This document shows positions 55,209 through 64,000 of a stretch of 64,000 bases of DNA, in pieces (positions within the stretch are counted from its first letter, which is position 1; every line of letters starts with the position of its first letter). Source of the DNA: Pseudomonas versuta. GTDB lineage: Bacteria > Pseudomonadota > Gammaproteobacteria > Pseudomonadales > Pseudomonadaceae. Below the pieces are notes generated by a model. It saw only the letters and a list, made by a program, of their open reading frames with translations, was not told the DNA's origin and searched no databases. Position numbers and translations under genes: made by a program. The DNA is taken from NCBI RefSeq assembly GCF_001294575.1, contig NZ_CP012676.1:5085789-5149788 (forward strand), written 5' to 3'.

Positions 55209-56366
55209 ATGAACATCACCACCTTTGCCAAACGCCTGTGCCTGCTAGTTCCGCTGATCATCACCCCGGCTGCCTGGGCAGTCGAGATGATGCCGTCGCC
55301 ACCGCAACTGGCTGCCAAGTCTTATGTCCTGATGGATGCCAGCAGCGGTAACGTGCTGGTTGAGAACAACGGCGACCAGCGTCTGCCACCGGCCAGCCTG
55401 ACCAAGCTGATGACCGCTTACATCGCGACCCTGGAAATCCGCCGTGGTCAGATCGGCGAGAACGACCCGGTGACGGTCAGCGAGAACGCCTGGCGCACCG
55501 GCGGTTCGCGGATGTTCATCAAGGTAGGTACCCAGGTCTCGGTCAGCGACCTGCTGCACGGGATCATCATCCAGTCGGGTAACGATGCCAGCGTAGCTCT
55601 GTCCGAGCACATCGCCGGCAGCGAAGATGCGTTCGCCGACATGATGAACAAGACCGCTGGCGAGTTGGGCATGTCCAACAGCCACTTCATGAACCCGACC
55701 GGCCTGCCGAACCCGGATCACTACTCGTCTGCTCACGACATGTCGTTGCTGGCGCGCGCGATCATCCATGAAGACCCGACTCACTACGCGATCTATTCGC
55801 AGAAAGAGTTCTTCTGGAACGGCATCAAACAGCCTAACCGCAACTTGTTGCTGTGGCGTGACAAGACCGTTGACGGTCTGAAAACCGGTCACACCGACGA
55901 AGCGGGCTACTGCATGGTGTCTTCGGCCGTGCGTGATGGCATGCGCCTGATTGCTGTGGTGTTCGGCACCAACAGTGAAGCGGCACGTGCTGCCGAGACT
56001 CAGAAGCTGCTGACCTACGGTTTCCGTTTCTTCGAAACCCAGACCTTCTACCAGAAGGGTGTTGAACTGGCCCAGGCTCCTGTCTGGAAAGGCACCACCA
56101 ACCAGGTAAAAGCCGGTCTGGCTGAAGATTTGACCCTGACCCTGCCTAAAGGCCAATTGAAAAAGCTGGCTGCAAGCATGACCATGAATCCTCAACTGAT
56201 GGCGCCTATCGCCAAAGGCGACGTGATCGGCAAGGTTGAAGTCAAACTGGACGACAAGGTTGTGCACAGCGCTGACCTGATTGCACTTGAGCCGGTCGAG
56301 GAAGGTGGTATTTTCCGACGCGTTTGGGACAGCATCCGTCTATTCTTCTACGGCTTGTTCAACTGA
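55209..56366 (+). CDS. dacA: D-alanyl-D-alanine carboxypeptidase (PBP5/6 family)
   Basis: This 385-residue enzyme trims the terminal D-Ala from peptidoglycan side chains. It has a signal peptide of about 24 residues (to PAAWA), the S63-x-x-K66 motif in ASLTKLM, SGN at 123-125, KTG at 225-227, a second beta domain and a C-terminal amphipathic helix (RRVWDSIRLFFYGLFN) that would anchor it to the inner membrane. Rich in preferred codons, suggesting good expression. Confidence 0.96.
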   Translation: MNITTFAKRLCLLVPLIITPAAWAVEMMPSPPQLAAKSYVLMDASSGNVLVENNGDQRLPPASLTKLMTAYIATLEIRRGQIGENDPVTVSENAWRTGGSRMFIKVGTQVSVSDLLHGIIIQSGNDASVALSEHIAGSEDAFADMMNKTAGELGMSNSHFMNPTGLPNPDHYSSAHDMSLLARAIIHEDPTHYAIYSQKEFFWNGIKQPNRNLLLWRDKTVDGLKTGHTDEAGYCMVSSAVRDGMRLIAVVFGTNSEAARAAETQKLLTYGFRFFETQTFYQKGVELAQAPVWKGTTNQVKAGLAEDLTLTLPKGQLKKLAASMTMNPQLMAPIAKGDVIGKVEVKLDDKVVHSADLIALEPVEEGGIFRRVWDSIRLFFYGLFN

Positions 56367-56444
56367 TTGCACTCACCTGTGTGACCCCGCGCTCACCCTG
56401 CGCGGGGCACGTATGTAGTTCTGGGCTTACGAGGCCGATACGCC

Positions 56445-56720
56445 ATGACCGATACCGAAGTAAAGGCGCCAAAGATCGAATTTCCGAACGTTGATTATCC
56501 GGTTAAGGTGATCAGCGACACGGGTGTGGGCAATAAAGACAAGATCATCGACATCGTGAAAAAGCACGCGACGGTAAACGATGATCGTGTTGACGAGCGC
56601 CAGAGCACCAATGGCAAGTACACCACGATCCAGTTGCACATCGTTGCCACTGACCAGGACCAGCTGTACAACATCAACAGCGAACTGCGAGCCACCGGCT
56701 TCGTGCACATGGTGCTTTGA
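56445..56720 (+). CDS. ybeD: YbeD-type DUF493 protein
   Basis: This 91-residue protein contains [32 protein letters not shown] and [32 protein letters not shown], the ACT-like DUF493 fold. It is conserved between dacA and lipB in many gammaproteobacteria, but its role is unclear. Its stop overlaps the lipB ATG (TGATG). Confidence 0.93.
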   Translation: MTDTEVKAPKIEFPNVDYPVKVISDTGVGNKDKIIDIVKKHATVNDDRVDERQSTNGKYTTIQLHIVATDQDQLYNINSELRATGFVHMVL

Positions 56721-57367
56721 TGTCTCAGGTGCTGGGTATTCGCGAGCTGGGTGAGGCTGACTATGAGTCCACCTGGCTGGCGATGAAGCACTTTACCGAC
56801 GGTCGCGACAAGCACACGCAAGACGAAGTCTGGCTGGTGCAGCATCCGCCGGTATTTACCCAGGGGCAGGCCGGCAAGGCCGAACATTTGCTGTTGCCGG
56901 GTGATATCCCGGTGGTCAAGTCGGATCGCGGCGGCCAGGTCACCTACCACGGTCCCGGCCAGCTGGTTGCTTACCTGATGCTCGACGTGCGTCGCCTAGG
57001 TTTTGGTGTGCGTGAGCTGGTTACCCGGATGGAGCAGTGTCTTATCGACCTGCTCGCCAGCTACGGCGTAACCGCTGTCGCCCGGCCTGACGCACCCGGG
57101 GTATATGTTGAGGGGGCGAAAATCGCCTCTCTGGGCCTGCGGATTCGCAATGGCTGCTCTTTCCACGGTCTGGCACTAAATGTGGACATGGACCTGGAAC
57201 CGTTTCGACGGATTAACCCCTGTGGCTATGCGGGGCTGGCGATGACCCAGTTGCGTGACCATGCAGGGCCGATTGAATTTGCCGAGGTAGGTGCCCGGCT
57301 GCGTTCGCAGCTCGTCAAACACCTCGACTATGCTGAGCAGACGACCCTAACGGGCGGAATCGATTGA
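56720..57367 (+). CDS. lipB: Octanoyl-[acyl-carrier-protein]:protein N-octanoyltransferase
   Basis: LipB moves octanoate from ACP to lipoyl domains. The 215-residue protein has [24 protein letters not shown], the catalytic lysine in [24 protein letters not shown] and the active cysteine in [15 protein letters not shown]. Its ATG overlaps the ybeD stop. It feeds lipA directly downstream. Confidence 0.96.
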   Translation: MSQVLGIRELGEADYESTWLAMKHFTDGRDKHTQDEVWLVQHPPVFTQGQAGKAEHLLLPGDIPVVKSDRGGQVTYHGPGQLVAYLMLDVRRLGFGVRELVTRMEQCLIDLLASYGVTAVARPDAPGVYVEGAKIASLGLRIRNGCSFHGLALNVDMDLEPFRRINPCGYAGLAMTQLRDHAGPIEFAEVGARLRSQLVKHLDYAEQTTLTGGID

Positions 57368-57368
57368 T

Positions 57369-58409
57369 ATGACTACTGCGCAAGACGCTGTTCAAACCCT
57401 GATCCCTACGCTGGATATCTCAGAACGTGTGGCCCGTGCGAACGAGGCCCGTTCCAAGGTCGAGACCGGCGTTAAATTGCGCGGTGCCGAGAAGGTTGCG
57501 CGTATCCCGGTAAAAATCATTCCGACTACCGAACTGCCGAAGAAGCCGGACTGGATTCGCGTGCGTATTCCGGTCTCGCCCGAGGTGGACCGCATCAAGG
57601 CGCTGCTGCGCAAGCACAAGCTGCACAGCGTGTGCGAAGAGGCGTCCTGCCCGAACCTGGGCGAATGCTTCTCGGGTGGTACTGCGACCTTCATGATCAT
57701 GGGTGACATCTGCACCCGTCGCTGCCCGTTCTGCGACGTCGGTCATGGCCGGCCCAAGCCACTGGACGTCAACGAGCCGCAAAGCCTGGCAATTGCCATC
57801 GCTGACCTGGGATTGAAGTACGTGGTCATCACCTCGGTAGACCGTGATGACCTGCGTGATGGCGGTGCCCAGCACTTTGCCGATTGCATCCGTGAAATCC
57901 GCAAGCTGTCGCCTAACGTACTGCTCGAAACGTTGGTGCCCGATTACCGTGGCCGTATGGATGTGGCACTGGAAATCACTGCCGCCGAGCCGCCTGACGT
58001 GTTCAACCACAACCTCGAAACCGTCCCGCGCCTGTACAAGGCTGCGCGTCCGGGTTCGGACTATCAGTGGTCGCTGACGTTGCTGCAACGCTTCAAGCAA
58101 ATGATGCCGCACATCCCGACCAAGTCCGGCCTGATGCTGGGTCTGGGCGAGACGGACGAAGAAGTCATTGAAGTGATGAAGCGCATGCGCGAACACGACA
58201 TCGACATGCTGACCCTGGGCCAGTACCTGCAACCGTCGCGCAGCCACTTGCCGGTGCAGCGTTTCGTGCACCCGGACGTTTTCGCCTGGTTTGCCGAAGA
58301 AGGCTACAAAATGGGCTTCAAAAACGTAGCGTCGGGTCCGCTTGTTCGTTCTTCGTACCATGCCGACGAGCAAGCCAAGCTGGTCAAGACCATGCTGGTA
58401 GGTGCTTGA
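57369..58409 (+). CDS. lipA: Lipoyl synthase
   Basis: LipA, a radical-SAM enzyme, inserts two sulfurs into octanoyl groups. Both iron-sulfur clusters are marked: the auxiliary cluster in [12 protein letters not shown] and the radical-SAM cluster in CTRRCPFC. The 346-residue length includes an N-terminal lead of about 45 residues typical of Pseudomonas. The gene starts one base after the lipB stop. Its product is needed by the acetoin E2 in this window. Confidence 0.97.
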   Translation: MTTAQDAVQTLIPTLDISERVARANEARSKVETGVKLRGAEKVARIPVKIIPTTELPKKPDWIRVRIPVSPEVDRIKALLRKHKLHSVCEEASCPNLGECFSGGTATFMIMGDICTRRCPFCDVGHGRPKPLDVNEPQSLAIAIADLGLKYVVITSVDRDDLRDGGAQHFADCIREIRKLSPNVLLETLVPDYRGRMDVALEITAAEPPDVFNHNLETVPRLYKAARPGSDYQWSLTLLQRFKQMMPHIPTKSGLMLGLGETDEEVIEVMKRMREHDIDMLTLGQYLQPSRSHLPVQRFVHPDVFAWFAEEGYKMGFKNVASGPLVRSSYHADEQAKLVKTMLVGA

Positions 58410-58413
58410 TAGC

Positions 58414-59358
58414 ATGAACAGGCGGCTCACCGCGCAGGTGTCTTACAAGGCCCACAGCGCGGTACCCGCGCTCCCTACTGGCGGGGTGATCGCCCTGATC
58501 GCCCCGGCTGGTCCCGCTGAACTGGATCTCAAACGCGCCAGCGAATGGATGGCCACCCGCGGCTATGAGCTGCGCGTGTTTCCGGGCGTGTGGGAAAAGG
58601 ACGGCTATCTTGCAGGTTCAGACGCAGTTCGCTTGCGTGATTTGCATGACGCATTTGCGGACGACAGCATTGATGCGATTTTCTGCTTGCGCGGAGGTTA
58701 TGGTAGCCCGCGCTTGCTTGACGGTATCGATTTTGAGCTCCTGCGTCGCCATCCCAAGCCTTTTGCAGGGTACAGCGACATCACGGCGCTGCATCTGGCG
58801 ATCACCCGTTACGCAGGCTTTGTGACCTTTCACGGGGCAATGCTTAACGCGGACTTGCTGGGTAACAAACAGCAACCGACCGAATCCTCCCTGTTGCGCA
58901 TGCTCAGCGGGCAACAACCCTCTGTGCTTGAGCATCCGGCAGCATTTCCTCTGACCACCCTGGCTCCTGGCTGCGCCAGTGGCCGTCTGCTGGGCGGTAA
59001 CCTGTCGATGATCTGCGCCACCATCGGCACTGCGTTTGAACTGGATGACGAAGGCATCATCCTGTTTATCGAAGACGTCAATGAGCCGCTATACCGGGTC
59101 GATCGCCTGCTAACGCACTTGCGTCTGGCGGGTAAATTGAATCGGCTGCGGGGTGTTCTGGTGGGGGATTTTGCCGGGGTTGAAACGGTGGGCCTGCAGC
59201 GGTTGCTCAAGCAGGAACTGGGGCCTCTGGGCATACCGGTACTGGCTGGCTGGCGTAGCGGGCATTGCGATCCGAACCTGACGTTGCCGTTGGGTGCCGT
59301 GGTCAGGCTGGATGCGGATAAACAGCAGTTGGTGCTGGAACAGCACGTCGTAATTTAA
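58414..59358 (+). CDS. ldcA: LD-carboxypeptidase (S66 family murein tetrapeptide peptidase)
   Basis: This 314-residue protein removes the terminal D-Ala from murein tetrapeptides during recycling. The nucleophile is S121 in GYSDITALH, and the later acid/base residues lie in FIEDVNEPLYRVDR and SGHCDPNLTLP. The N-terminal segment VIALIAPAGPAELDLKRA is typical. No signal peptide, so cytoplasmic. ATG 58414 is preferred to a GTG four codons earlier that overlaps lipA. Confidence 0.92.
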   Translation: MNRRLTAQVSYKAHSAVPALPTGGVIALIAPAGPAELDLKRASEWMATRGYELRVFPGVWEKDGYLAGSDAVRLRDLHDAFADDSIDAIFCLRGGYGSPRLLDGIDFELLRRHPKPFAGYSDITALHLAITRYAGFVTFHGAMLNADLLGNKQQPTESSLLRMLSGQQPSVLEHPAAFPLTTLAPGCASGRLLGGNLSMICATIGTAFELDDEGIILFIEDVNEPLYRVDRLLTHLRLAGKLNRLRGVLVGDFAGVETVGLQRLLKQELGPLGIPVLAGWRSGHCDPNLTLPLGAVVRLDADKQQLVLEQHVVI

Positions 59359-59367
59359 CCCTCACCC

Positions 59368-59428
59368 TGTAGGAGCGAGCTTGCTCGCGAGCTGTTCAAG
59401 GGCTCGCGAGCAAGCTCGCGCCTACAGG
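59368..59428. repeat. REP doublet between convergent ldcA and transglycosylase genes
   Basis: CTGTAGGAGCGAGCTTGCTCGCGAGC and GCTCGCGAGCAAGCTCGCGCCTACAG form a near-perfect inverted pair in the 77-nt gap and may serve as a two-way transcript end. Confidence 0.88.
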
Positions 59429-59435
59429 GTTTGGC

Positions 59436-60749
59436 TTACTGGTTACGCAAACTCTCAAGCAATTTGTGCGACGGGTAGCCATCTGCCGGCCAGCCCAGGG
59501 CTTGCTGCGCGCTGCGGATAGCTTTGCGGGTGTTGGCGCCAATGATGCCATCGGCATTGCCGGCATCGTAGTTGCGTTGGCTGAGCAGGGTTTGCAGTTC
59601 GATACGCTCGGAACGGCTCAACGGTCGGTCATCTTTTGGCCACTCGCCCAAAATAACCCCGCCACCGTTGAAGCGCTCGGACAGCAGGCCCACGGCCAGT
59701 GCATAGGACGATGAGTTGTTGTAGCGCAGAATGGCGCGGAAGTTATCCAGCACCAAGAAGGCCGGGCCACGGTAGCCGGCGGGCACCAACAGGGTAGCGC
59801 TCAACTCTTCAGAGCCAGCAGGCAAGCTGGCGCTGCCGGGCAGTGAAACTCCCAGCTTCTGCCATTCGCTGACGCTTTTTCTTACAGCGCCATCAGCCAG
59901 AGCGTAGTCAAAGCCGGCGGGCAGTCGGACCTCAAAGCCCCATGGCTGGCCTTGCTTCCAGCCGGAGCTCTGCAGGTAGTGCGCAGTCGATGCCAGGGCA
60001 TCAGCCGAACTGTTCCAGATATCCCGGCGGCCATCGCCATCAAAGTCCACGGCGTGGGTTTCGTAGGTGGTGGGGATGAATTGGGTCTGGCCCATTGCGC
60101 CAGCCCAGGAACCGAGCATTTTGTCGGGGGATATATCGCCTTCCTGAATGATTTTCAGCGCGGCAATCAACTGGCTTTGCGCAAATTCTGGGCGGCGTCC
60201 TTCGTAGGCCAGGGTGGCCAGCGAGCGAATCACGGACTTGTTGCCCTGGAACGTGCCGAAGTTGCTTTCCATGCCCCATACCGAAACCAGGGCTTGGCGA
60301 TCGACACCATAAAGTTGCTCGATCTGGCTTAGCAGTTCGGCGTTTTGCTCCAGCAGACGCTGGCCATTACGTACGCGCAATGGTGATAGCGCCCCGTCGA
60401 GGTATTCCCACACCGGGCGGCTGAATTCGGGCTGGCTGCGATCGGCCTTGATCACGCTCATATCGGGGGTGATACCGCTGAAGGCGTTATCGAACACCTC
60501 GGGGCGGATCCCGGCCTTGAGCGCCTGCGTGCGGAAGTTGGCTTGCCACTCGCTGAAACTCTGAGCGGGCGCAATGACGGGCATATCGGCAATTGGCGCG
60601 CTGGTGGTCGCCACTGGAGCAGCGGGCGTTTCAGGCAGGGGCTGGGCATCGGCTGCGGTCGGTTTTTCTGCGCAGGCGACTAGAAGAATGACGCTGGAAA
60701 CAGCGATCAGTTGGCGCATCGGCCAACCACGTTTATGACTTAAGGGCAT
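59436..60749 (-). CDS. MltB-family lytic transglycosylase lipoprotein with peptidoglycan-binding domain
   Basis: This 437-residue protein has a lipobox LLVAC (lipid Cys 26), an Ala/Pro-rich linker, an MltB-type catalytic domain with E161 in VWGMESNFGTFQGN and AGAMGQTQFIPTTYETHAVDFDGDGRRDIW, and a C-terminal PG-binding_1 domain (ERIELQTLLSQRNYDAGNADGIIGANTRKAIRSAQQ). A start ten codons later (60719) is equally possible. It is a paralogue of the mltB at 53034 with a different architecture. Confidence 0.92.
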   Translation of the reverse strand: MPLSHKRGWPMRQLIAVSSVILLVACAEKPTAADAQPLPETPAAPVATTSAPIADMPVIAPAQSFSEWQANFRTQALKAGIRPEVFDNAFSGITPDMSVIKADRSQPEFSRPVWEYLDGALSPLRVRNGQRLLEQNAELLSQIEQLYGVDRQALVSVWGMESNFGTFQGNKSVIRSLATLAYEGRRPEFAQSQLIAALKIIQEGDISPDKMLGSWAGAMGQTQFIPTTYETHAVDFDGDGRRDIWNSSADALASTAHYLQSSGWKQGQPWGFEVRLPAGFDYALADGAVRKSVSEWQKLGVSLPGSASLPAGSEELSATLLVPAGYRGPAFLVLDNFRAILRYNNSSSYALAVGLLSERFNGGGVILGEWPKDDRPLSRSERIELQTLLSQRNYDAGNADGIIGANTRKAIRSAQQALGWPADGYPSHKLLESLRNQ

Positions 60750-60799
60750 GCGCAGGTCCAGGTAATGCAAATCAGATGCAGACCTTATCATCCTCGCTC

Positions 60800-60949
60800 T
60801 CAGGCAGCCAGAAAGTAAAAAGCCTCCCGGTCTCTCGACTGGAAGGCTTCGCGGCGGTAGCTGCCCTTGCCTTTGGCGGGGCGTTCCTGGCGGCTGCGGA
60901 ACAAGGGTTGGGCGACGATGGATTTGGCCTTGTTGGGGCGCTTGCTCAT
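60800..60949 (-). CDS. arfA: Alternative ribosome-rescue factor A
   Basis: ArfA recruits RF2 to ribosomes stalled on broken mRNA when tmRNA is overloaded. The 49-codon frame reads MSKRPNKAKSIVAQPLFRSRQ..KGKGSYRREAF, with the ArfA signature PLFRxR and KGKGSY. An intrinsic terminator lies inside the last 17 codons, so most transcripts should lack the stop codon. This is the known nonstop-mRNA control that makes ArfA a sensor for tmRNA failure. Confidence 0.85.
   Translation of the reverse strand: MSKRPNKAKSIVAQPLFRSRQERPAKGKGSYRREAFQSRDREAFYFLAA
60816..60849 (-). terminator. Intrinsic terminator within arfA
   Basis: On the minus strand AAGCCTTCC..GTC-GAGA-GAC..GGGAGGCTT forms a strong stem followed by TTTTT. 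It lies upstream of the arfA stop codon, within the coding frame. Confidence 0.8.
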
Positions 60950-61051
60950 GGCATGTGCTCTCGCTTGGTTTGAACAAGCGCAAATCATCAACCAGATGTT
61001 TCGGATTGTCCAGTACCTGACCGGCACCACCCAAGGCCAGCTCCTGGCGGA

Positions 61052-62089
61052 TTACTCTGCTGGCAGATTCAGACGTTGCCCACACATCAACAGTGTCAGT
61101 CGACTCAAGCTGCTCCAGGCGGACCCGGCGGCCTGGCCCTTGATTTGCGCGTCGATACGCTGTGCATCCATTAGCAGTTGTGCCCAGCGTTGCGCTGAAT
61201 AGCGCTGCAGGGCCTTGCTCATCAGCGGTTTGCGTTTGTCCCAGACTGGCGGCCTGGCCTGGCTGAAGGCTTTGTCCAGCGGTATGCCCTGGCTGTATTG
61301 CAACGCAATGTTGGCCAGCACCCGGAGTTCGCGTGCCAGAGCCCACAGTATGACCGGCGGCTCAACGCCCTCGCCGCGCAGGCCTTCGAGCATGCGCAAA
61401 GCGTGGGCTGCATCGCCATTGAGTACGGCATCGACCAGGCCAAACACATCAAAACGCGCACTGTCAGCCACCGCAGCCTGCACGGTTTCGACGGTGATCT
61501 GGCCTTCTTCAGCCATCAGCTTGAGTTTTTCAACCTCTTGCGCTGCTGCCAGCAGGTTGCCTTCAACCCGTGCAGCAATCAGCTCGACTGCGTCCTGGCT
61601 GGCTGACAAGCCTGCCTGTGACAAGCGCTGGCGAATCCATTGCGGCAACTGGTTGGCGTCCACCGGCCAGATTTGTACGAACTGGGTTTGTGGGCCTTCG
61701 ATCAGCGCTTTGCCCCATTTGGTCTTCTGTGCGCTGCCATCGAGCTTGGGCAGGCTGACCAGTAACAAGGTGTCTTCGGCTGGTCGCGAGCAGTATTCGA
61801 TCAGGGCCGCTGCGCCTTTGTCTCCAGGCTTGCCTGAAGGCAGGCGCAGTTCCAGCAGACGCTTTTCGCAAAACAGCGACATGCTGGCGCCGGCCTGTAA
61901 CAACGAACCCCAGTCGAAACTGGCGTCGGCGCTGAACACCTGGCGTTCATCGAAACCTTGCTGGCGTGCGGCAGTGCGAATGGCGTCGGCCGCTTCCTGG
62001 CACAGCAGCGGGTCATCGCCACTGACGATGTAGACAGGGGCAAGGCTGCCTTGCAGGTGTTTGGCGAGTTGGGCGGGGGCGAGTTTCAT
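61052..62089 (-). CDS. holA: DNA polymerase III subunit delta
   Basis: HolA is the clamp-loader delta subunit that opens the beta clamp. The 345-residue protein starts MKLAPAQLAKHLQGSLAPVYIVSGDDPLLCQEAADAIRTAARQQGF and contains EVEKLKLMAEEGQITVETVQAAVADSARFDVFGLVDAVLNGD, typical of HolA domains I and II. It follows lptE and leuS on the same strand, the usual order. Confidence 0.95.
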   Translation of the reverse strand: MKLAPAQLAKHLQGSLAPVYIVSGDDPLLCQEAADAIRTAARQQGFDERQVFSADASFDWGSLLQAGASMSLFCEKRLLELRLPSGKPGDKGAAALIEYCSRPAEDTLLLVSLPKLDGSAQKTKWGKALIEGPQTQFVQIWPVDANQLPQWIRQRLSQAGLSASQDAVELIAARVEGNLLAAAQEVEKLKLMAEEGQITVETVQAAVADSARFDVFGLVDAVLNGDAAHALRMLEGLRGEGVEPPVILWALARELRVLANIALQYSQGIPLDKAFSQARPPVWDKRKPLMSKALQRYSAQRWAQLLMDAQRIDAQIKGQAAGSAWSSLSRLTLLMCGQRLNLPAE

Positions 62090-62105
62090 AGGGGCTTGAT
62101 AGATA

Positions 62106-62129
62106 ACGGGGCGCCTGAGCGCCCCGTAT
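62106..62129 (-). terminator. Hairpin between lptE and holA
   Basis: CGGGGCGC/GCGCCCCG forms a strong 8-9-bp stem in the 43-nt gap. It is followed on the minus strand by TTATCT, not a U-run, so it is more likely a weak attenuator or mRNA stabiliser than a full terminator. Confidence 0.4.
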
Positions 62130-62132
62130 GCC

Positions 62133-62738
62133 TTACTGGTTTTGCAGTTCGAGTGGCGACTGTTGAGGGGTTTCCTCTTGAGCCTTGCGTGCGGCTTCGA
62201 TGGCGGCTGCTTCGGCCTGGGCCTTCTCGTCAGCTAACTTTTGCAGTTCGGCCAGGCGTTCCGGCGTCAGCTGCTCCAGACGCAGCACCATTTGCTGTAC
62301 GAGGTCGCGACGCATTTCCTTGCGAATGACTGCCGCTTCCTGACCGGAGCCGGTGAGGTTACTGCTGTCTTGCAGGTAAATCTTGTGCACTTCAATTTTG
62401 TTGTTGAGCAATGGCAGGTTGTTCTGACCTTTGATCTCGTATTTGAGTACGTTGGTCAGCTCATATTCAGCCGAATAGCTGGTGCCGGTGTAGCTGGCGG
62501 CTCGCTGGGATTCTTCCTCGCTGGTCAGAATCAGTTTGAGCGGTGCGCTGGTGGAGATTTTAACCCCGCTGTTTTCCAGCGTCTGACGCAGCTCGCGAAC
62601 AGTATCGCCGTAGGCGTTACGCGCGCTGAGATCAAGCTCGGTGATTGTCAGCTGGTTGGTGCCAGTACCGCGCAGCTGGAAGCCGCAGGCACTCAACAGA
62701 ACAGCGAGACCCATCACCAGCAAATTGCGTTTGATCAT
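62133..62738 (-). CDS. lptE: LPS-assembly lipoprotein LptE
   Basis: LptE plugs the LptD barrel that inserts lipopolysaccharide in the outer membrane. The 201-residue protein has a lipobox LLSACGFQLRG (lipid Cys 18), the conserved CGFxLRG start, EYELTNVLKYEIKG and VIRKEMRRDLVQQMVLRLEQL. The C-terminal tail is rich in Ala, Glu and Gln and may form a helix. It lies between leuS and holA as usual. Confidence 0.95.
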   Translation of the reverse strand: MIKRNLLVMGLAVLLSACGFQLRGTGTNQLTITELDLSARNAYGDTVRELRQTLENSGVKISTSAPLKLILTSEEESQRAASYTGTSYSAEYELTNVLKYEIKGQNNLPLLNNKIEVHKIYLQDSSNLTGSGQEAAVIRKEMRRDLVQQMVLRLEQLTPERLAELQKLADEKAQAEAAAIEAARKAQEETPQQSPLELQNQ

Positions 62739-62794
62739 GTGTAGCTCCCCTTGAAACCAGATAGGCCGACTGAGCGGCCCTGAAGGTTTTATTG

Positions 62795-62819
62795 GGCGCC
62801 CGCCCCCGGGGCGGGCGCC
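62795..62819 (-). terminator. GC-rich hairpin between leuS and lptE
   Basis: GGCGCCCGCCCC/GGGGCGGGCGCC is a perfect 12-bp inverted repeat in the 90-nt gap. On the minus strand it is followed by CAATAAAACC, with no U-tract. It may reduce, but probably does not abolish, read-through from leuS to lptE. Confidence 0.45.
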
Positions 62820-62828
62820 TGTTCCAAT

Positions 62829-64000
62829 TTAGCTGGCGACGATGTTGACCAGTTTGCCTGGCACGACGATCACTTTGCGAATCGTCAGGCCATCGGTAAA
62901 GCGCAGCACGTTTTCGTTGATGCGGGCAGCCGCCTCAACCTCTTCACGGTTGGCGCCGGCTGGCATTTCGATATGACCGCGCAATTTGCCATTGACCTGG
63001 ATAACCAGCTGCAGGGTGTCTTGAACCAGTGCGCTTTCGTCCAGTACCGGCCATGGTGCGTCGATGACGGCGCCGGTGTGGCCCAACTGGTTCCACAGCT
63101 CATGGCTGATGTGCGGGGTGATGGGGGCCAGCAGCAGTGCAACTGTTTCAAGGCCTTCCTGAAGCAAGGCGCGATCCTGTTCGGTAGCGTGCGGTGCTTT
63201 TTCGAGCACGTTCATCACGGTCATCACCTGGGCGACGGCGGTGTTGAATTTATGATGCTGGCCGACATCCAGGCTGGCTTGCTTGATGGCCTGGTGGATA
63301 GCGCGACGGATTACTTTTTGCCCGTCGTTCAGGGTTTCGATGTCCAGTACGCCGGGCAGGCCCAAGTCAACGTGGGTGTGAGCCAGGCGCCATACGCGCT
63401 TGAGGAAACGGTGTGAACCTTCAACACCCGAATCCGACCACTCCAGGCTGGCGTCAGGCGGCGATGCAAACATCATGAACAGGCGGCAGGTATCGGCGCC
63501 GTATTGTTCGATCATGGATTGCGGGTCAACGCCGTTGTTCAGCGACTTGGACATCTTCTGCGTGCCGCCGATTTCCACCGGCAGGCCGTCGCTCTTCAGC
63601 GTGGCGCCGATGATTTTGGCCTTGGCGTCACGTTCGATGACAACGTCGTCCGGGTTGAAGAAGTCCTTGCCGCCGTTGTCCAGCTTACGCAAGTAAGTGT
63701 CGGCGACCACCATGCCCTGGGTCAGCAGGTTCTTGAATGGCTCGTTGGAGCTCACCAGGCCTTCGTCGCGCATCAGCTTGTGGAAGAAGCGTGCGTAGAG
63801 GAGGTGCAGGATGGCGTGTTCGATACCGCCAATGTACTGGTCAACCGGTAGCCAGTGGTCAGCCGCCGACTTCTCAACCAAGCCGCCTTCATAGTGTGGC
63901 GAGGCGTAGCGAGCGTAGTACCACGACGACTCGACGAAGGTGTCCATCGTGTCTGTTTCGCGTTTGGCCGGTGCGCCGCATTTAGGGCAGCTGCACTCGT
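62829..64000 (-). CDS. leuS: Leucyl-tRNA synthetase (partial, N-terminal part outside window)
   Basis: About 390 C-terminal residues are present; the frame continues past the window edge. Seen are the cysteine pair CSCPKC in the zinc-type insert, [16 protein letters not shown], the KMSKS loop in [31 protein letters not shown], the anticodon-binding helices and the small C-terminal domain ([13 protein letters not shown]...[14 protein letters not shown]). Charges tRNA-Leu. First gene of the leuS-lptE-holA-arfA direction. Confidence 0.97.
   Translation of the reverse strand, partial: ECSCPKCGAPAKRETDTMDTFVESSWYYARYASPHYEGGLVEKSAADHWLPVDQYIGGIEHAILHLLYARFFHKLMRDEGLVSSNEPFKNLLTQGMVVADTYLRKLDNGGKDFFNPDDVVIERDAKAKIIGATLKSDGLPVEIGGTQKMSKSLNNGVDPQSMIEQYGADTCRLFMMFASPPDASLEWSDSGVEGSHRFLKRVWRLAHTHVDLGLPGVLDIETLNDGQKVIRRAIHQAIKQASLDVGQHHKFNTAVAQVMTVMNVLEKAPHATEQDRALLQEGLETVALLLAPITPHISHELWNQLGHTGAVIDAPWPVLDESALVQDTLQLVIQVNGKLRGHIEMPAGANREEVEAAARINENVLRFTDGLTIRKVIVVPGKLVNIVAS

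Overview
The window looks like chromosomal DNA of a fluorescent-group Pseudomonas. The evidence is the GC-rich coding style, the gene order (the rib-nusB-thiL-ribA block, xseB-ispA-dxs, rsfS-rlmH-mrdA-rodA-mltB-rlpA-dacA-ybeD-lipB-lipA, arfA-holA-lptE-leuS), and many inverted REP doublets (REPIN-like) between genes. No tRNA, rRNA, CRISPR array, insertion sequence or prophage was seen.

Layout. 1-4754: riboflavin and thiamine cofactor genes (3' end of ribD, ribE, a ribBA-type gene with a degenerate second domain, ribH, nusB, thiL, ribA). 4751-7930: a small membrane protein, the B12-binding protein BtuF and the B12 receptor BtuB. 8020-11175: isoprenoid precursor genes dxs and ispA, with xseB. 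11322-21000: an acetoin island, with a MalT-like regulator, E1 alpha, E1 beta, E2 and E3 of an acetoin dehydrogenase complex, an acetoin reductase, and a class II aldolase gene broken by an 8-bp tandem duplication. A LysR regulator follows at 21101. 22224-25587: copper efflux (copA, cueR, copZ) with two near-identical CueR-type promoters. 25588-27923: an AT-richer accessory patch. It holds an orphan protein with a C80-like His/Cys pattern, a DUF6124 gene behind a complex, switch-like structured leader, and a relic of a type I restriction subunit. 27924-30049: ppa, mtfA and dedA. 30309-37937: ethanolamine catabolism (aldehyde dehydrogenase, permease, EutB, EutC), a sigma-54 promoter, and the EatR-type activator. 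38110-46791: mpl, ubiX, a YceK-type lipoprotein, a MORN/C13-peptidase lipoprotein, an LrgA/LrgB pair, a Lon-N protein, a DedA-PAP2 fusion and a DNA glycosylase. 46968-64000: proA, nadD, rsfS, rlmH, the rod-shape and peptidoglycan block, lipoate synthesis, an LD-carboxypeptidase, a second MltB-type transglycosylase, arfA, holA, lptE and the 3' part of leuS.

The pathways fit together. EutBC needs adenosylcobalamin, and B12 uptake genes lie in the same window. The acetoin dehydrogenase needs thiamine diphosphate, lipoate and FAD; thiL, lipB/lipA and the rib genes supply steps to each of these. Dxs also uses thiamine diphosphate. The most interesting items for follow-up are the structured leader at 27064-27300, the C80-like orphan at 26003-26569, arfA with an intrinsic terminator before its stop codon, and the tandem-duplication frameshift in the aldolase gene.
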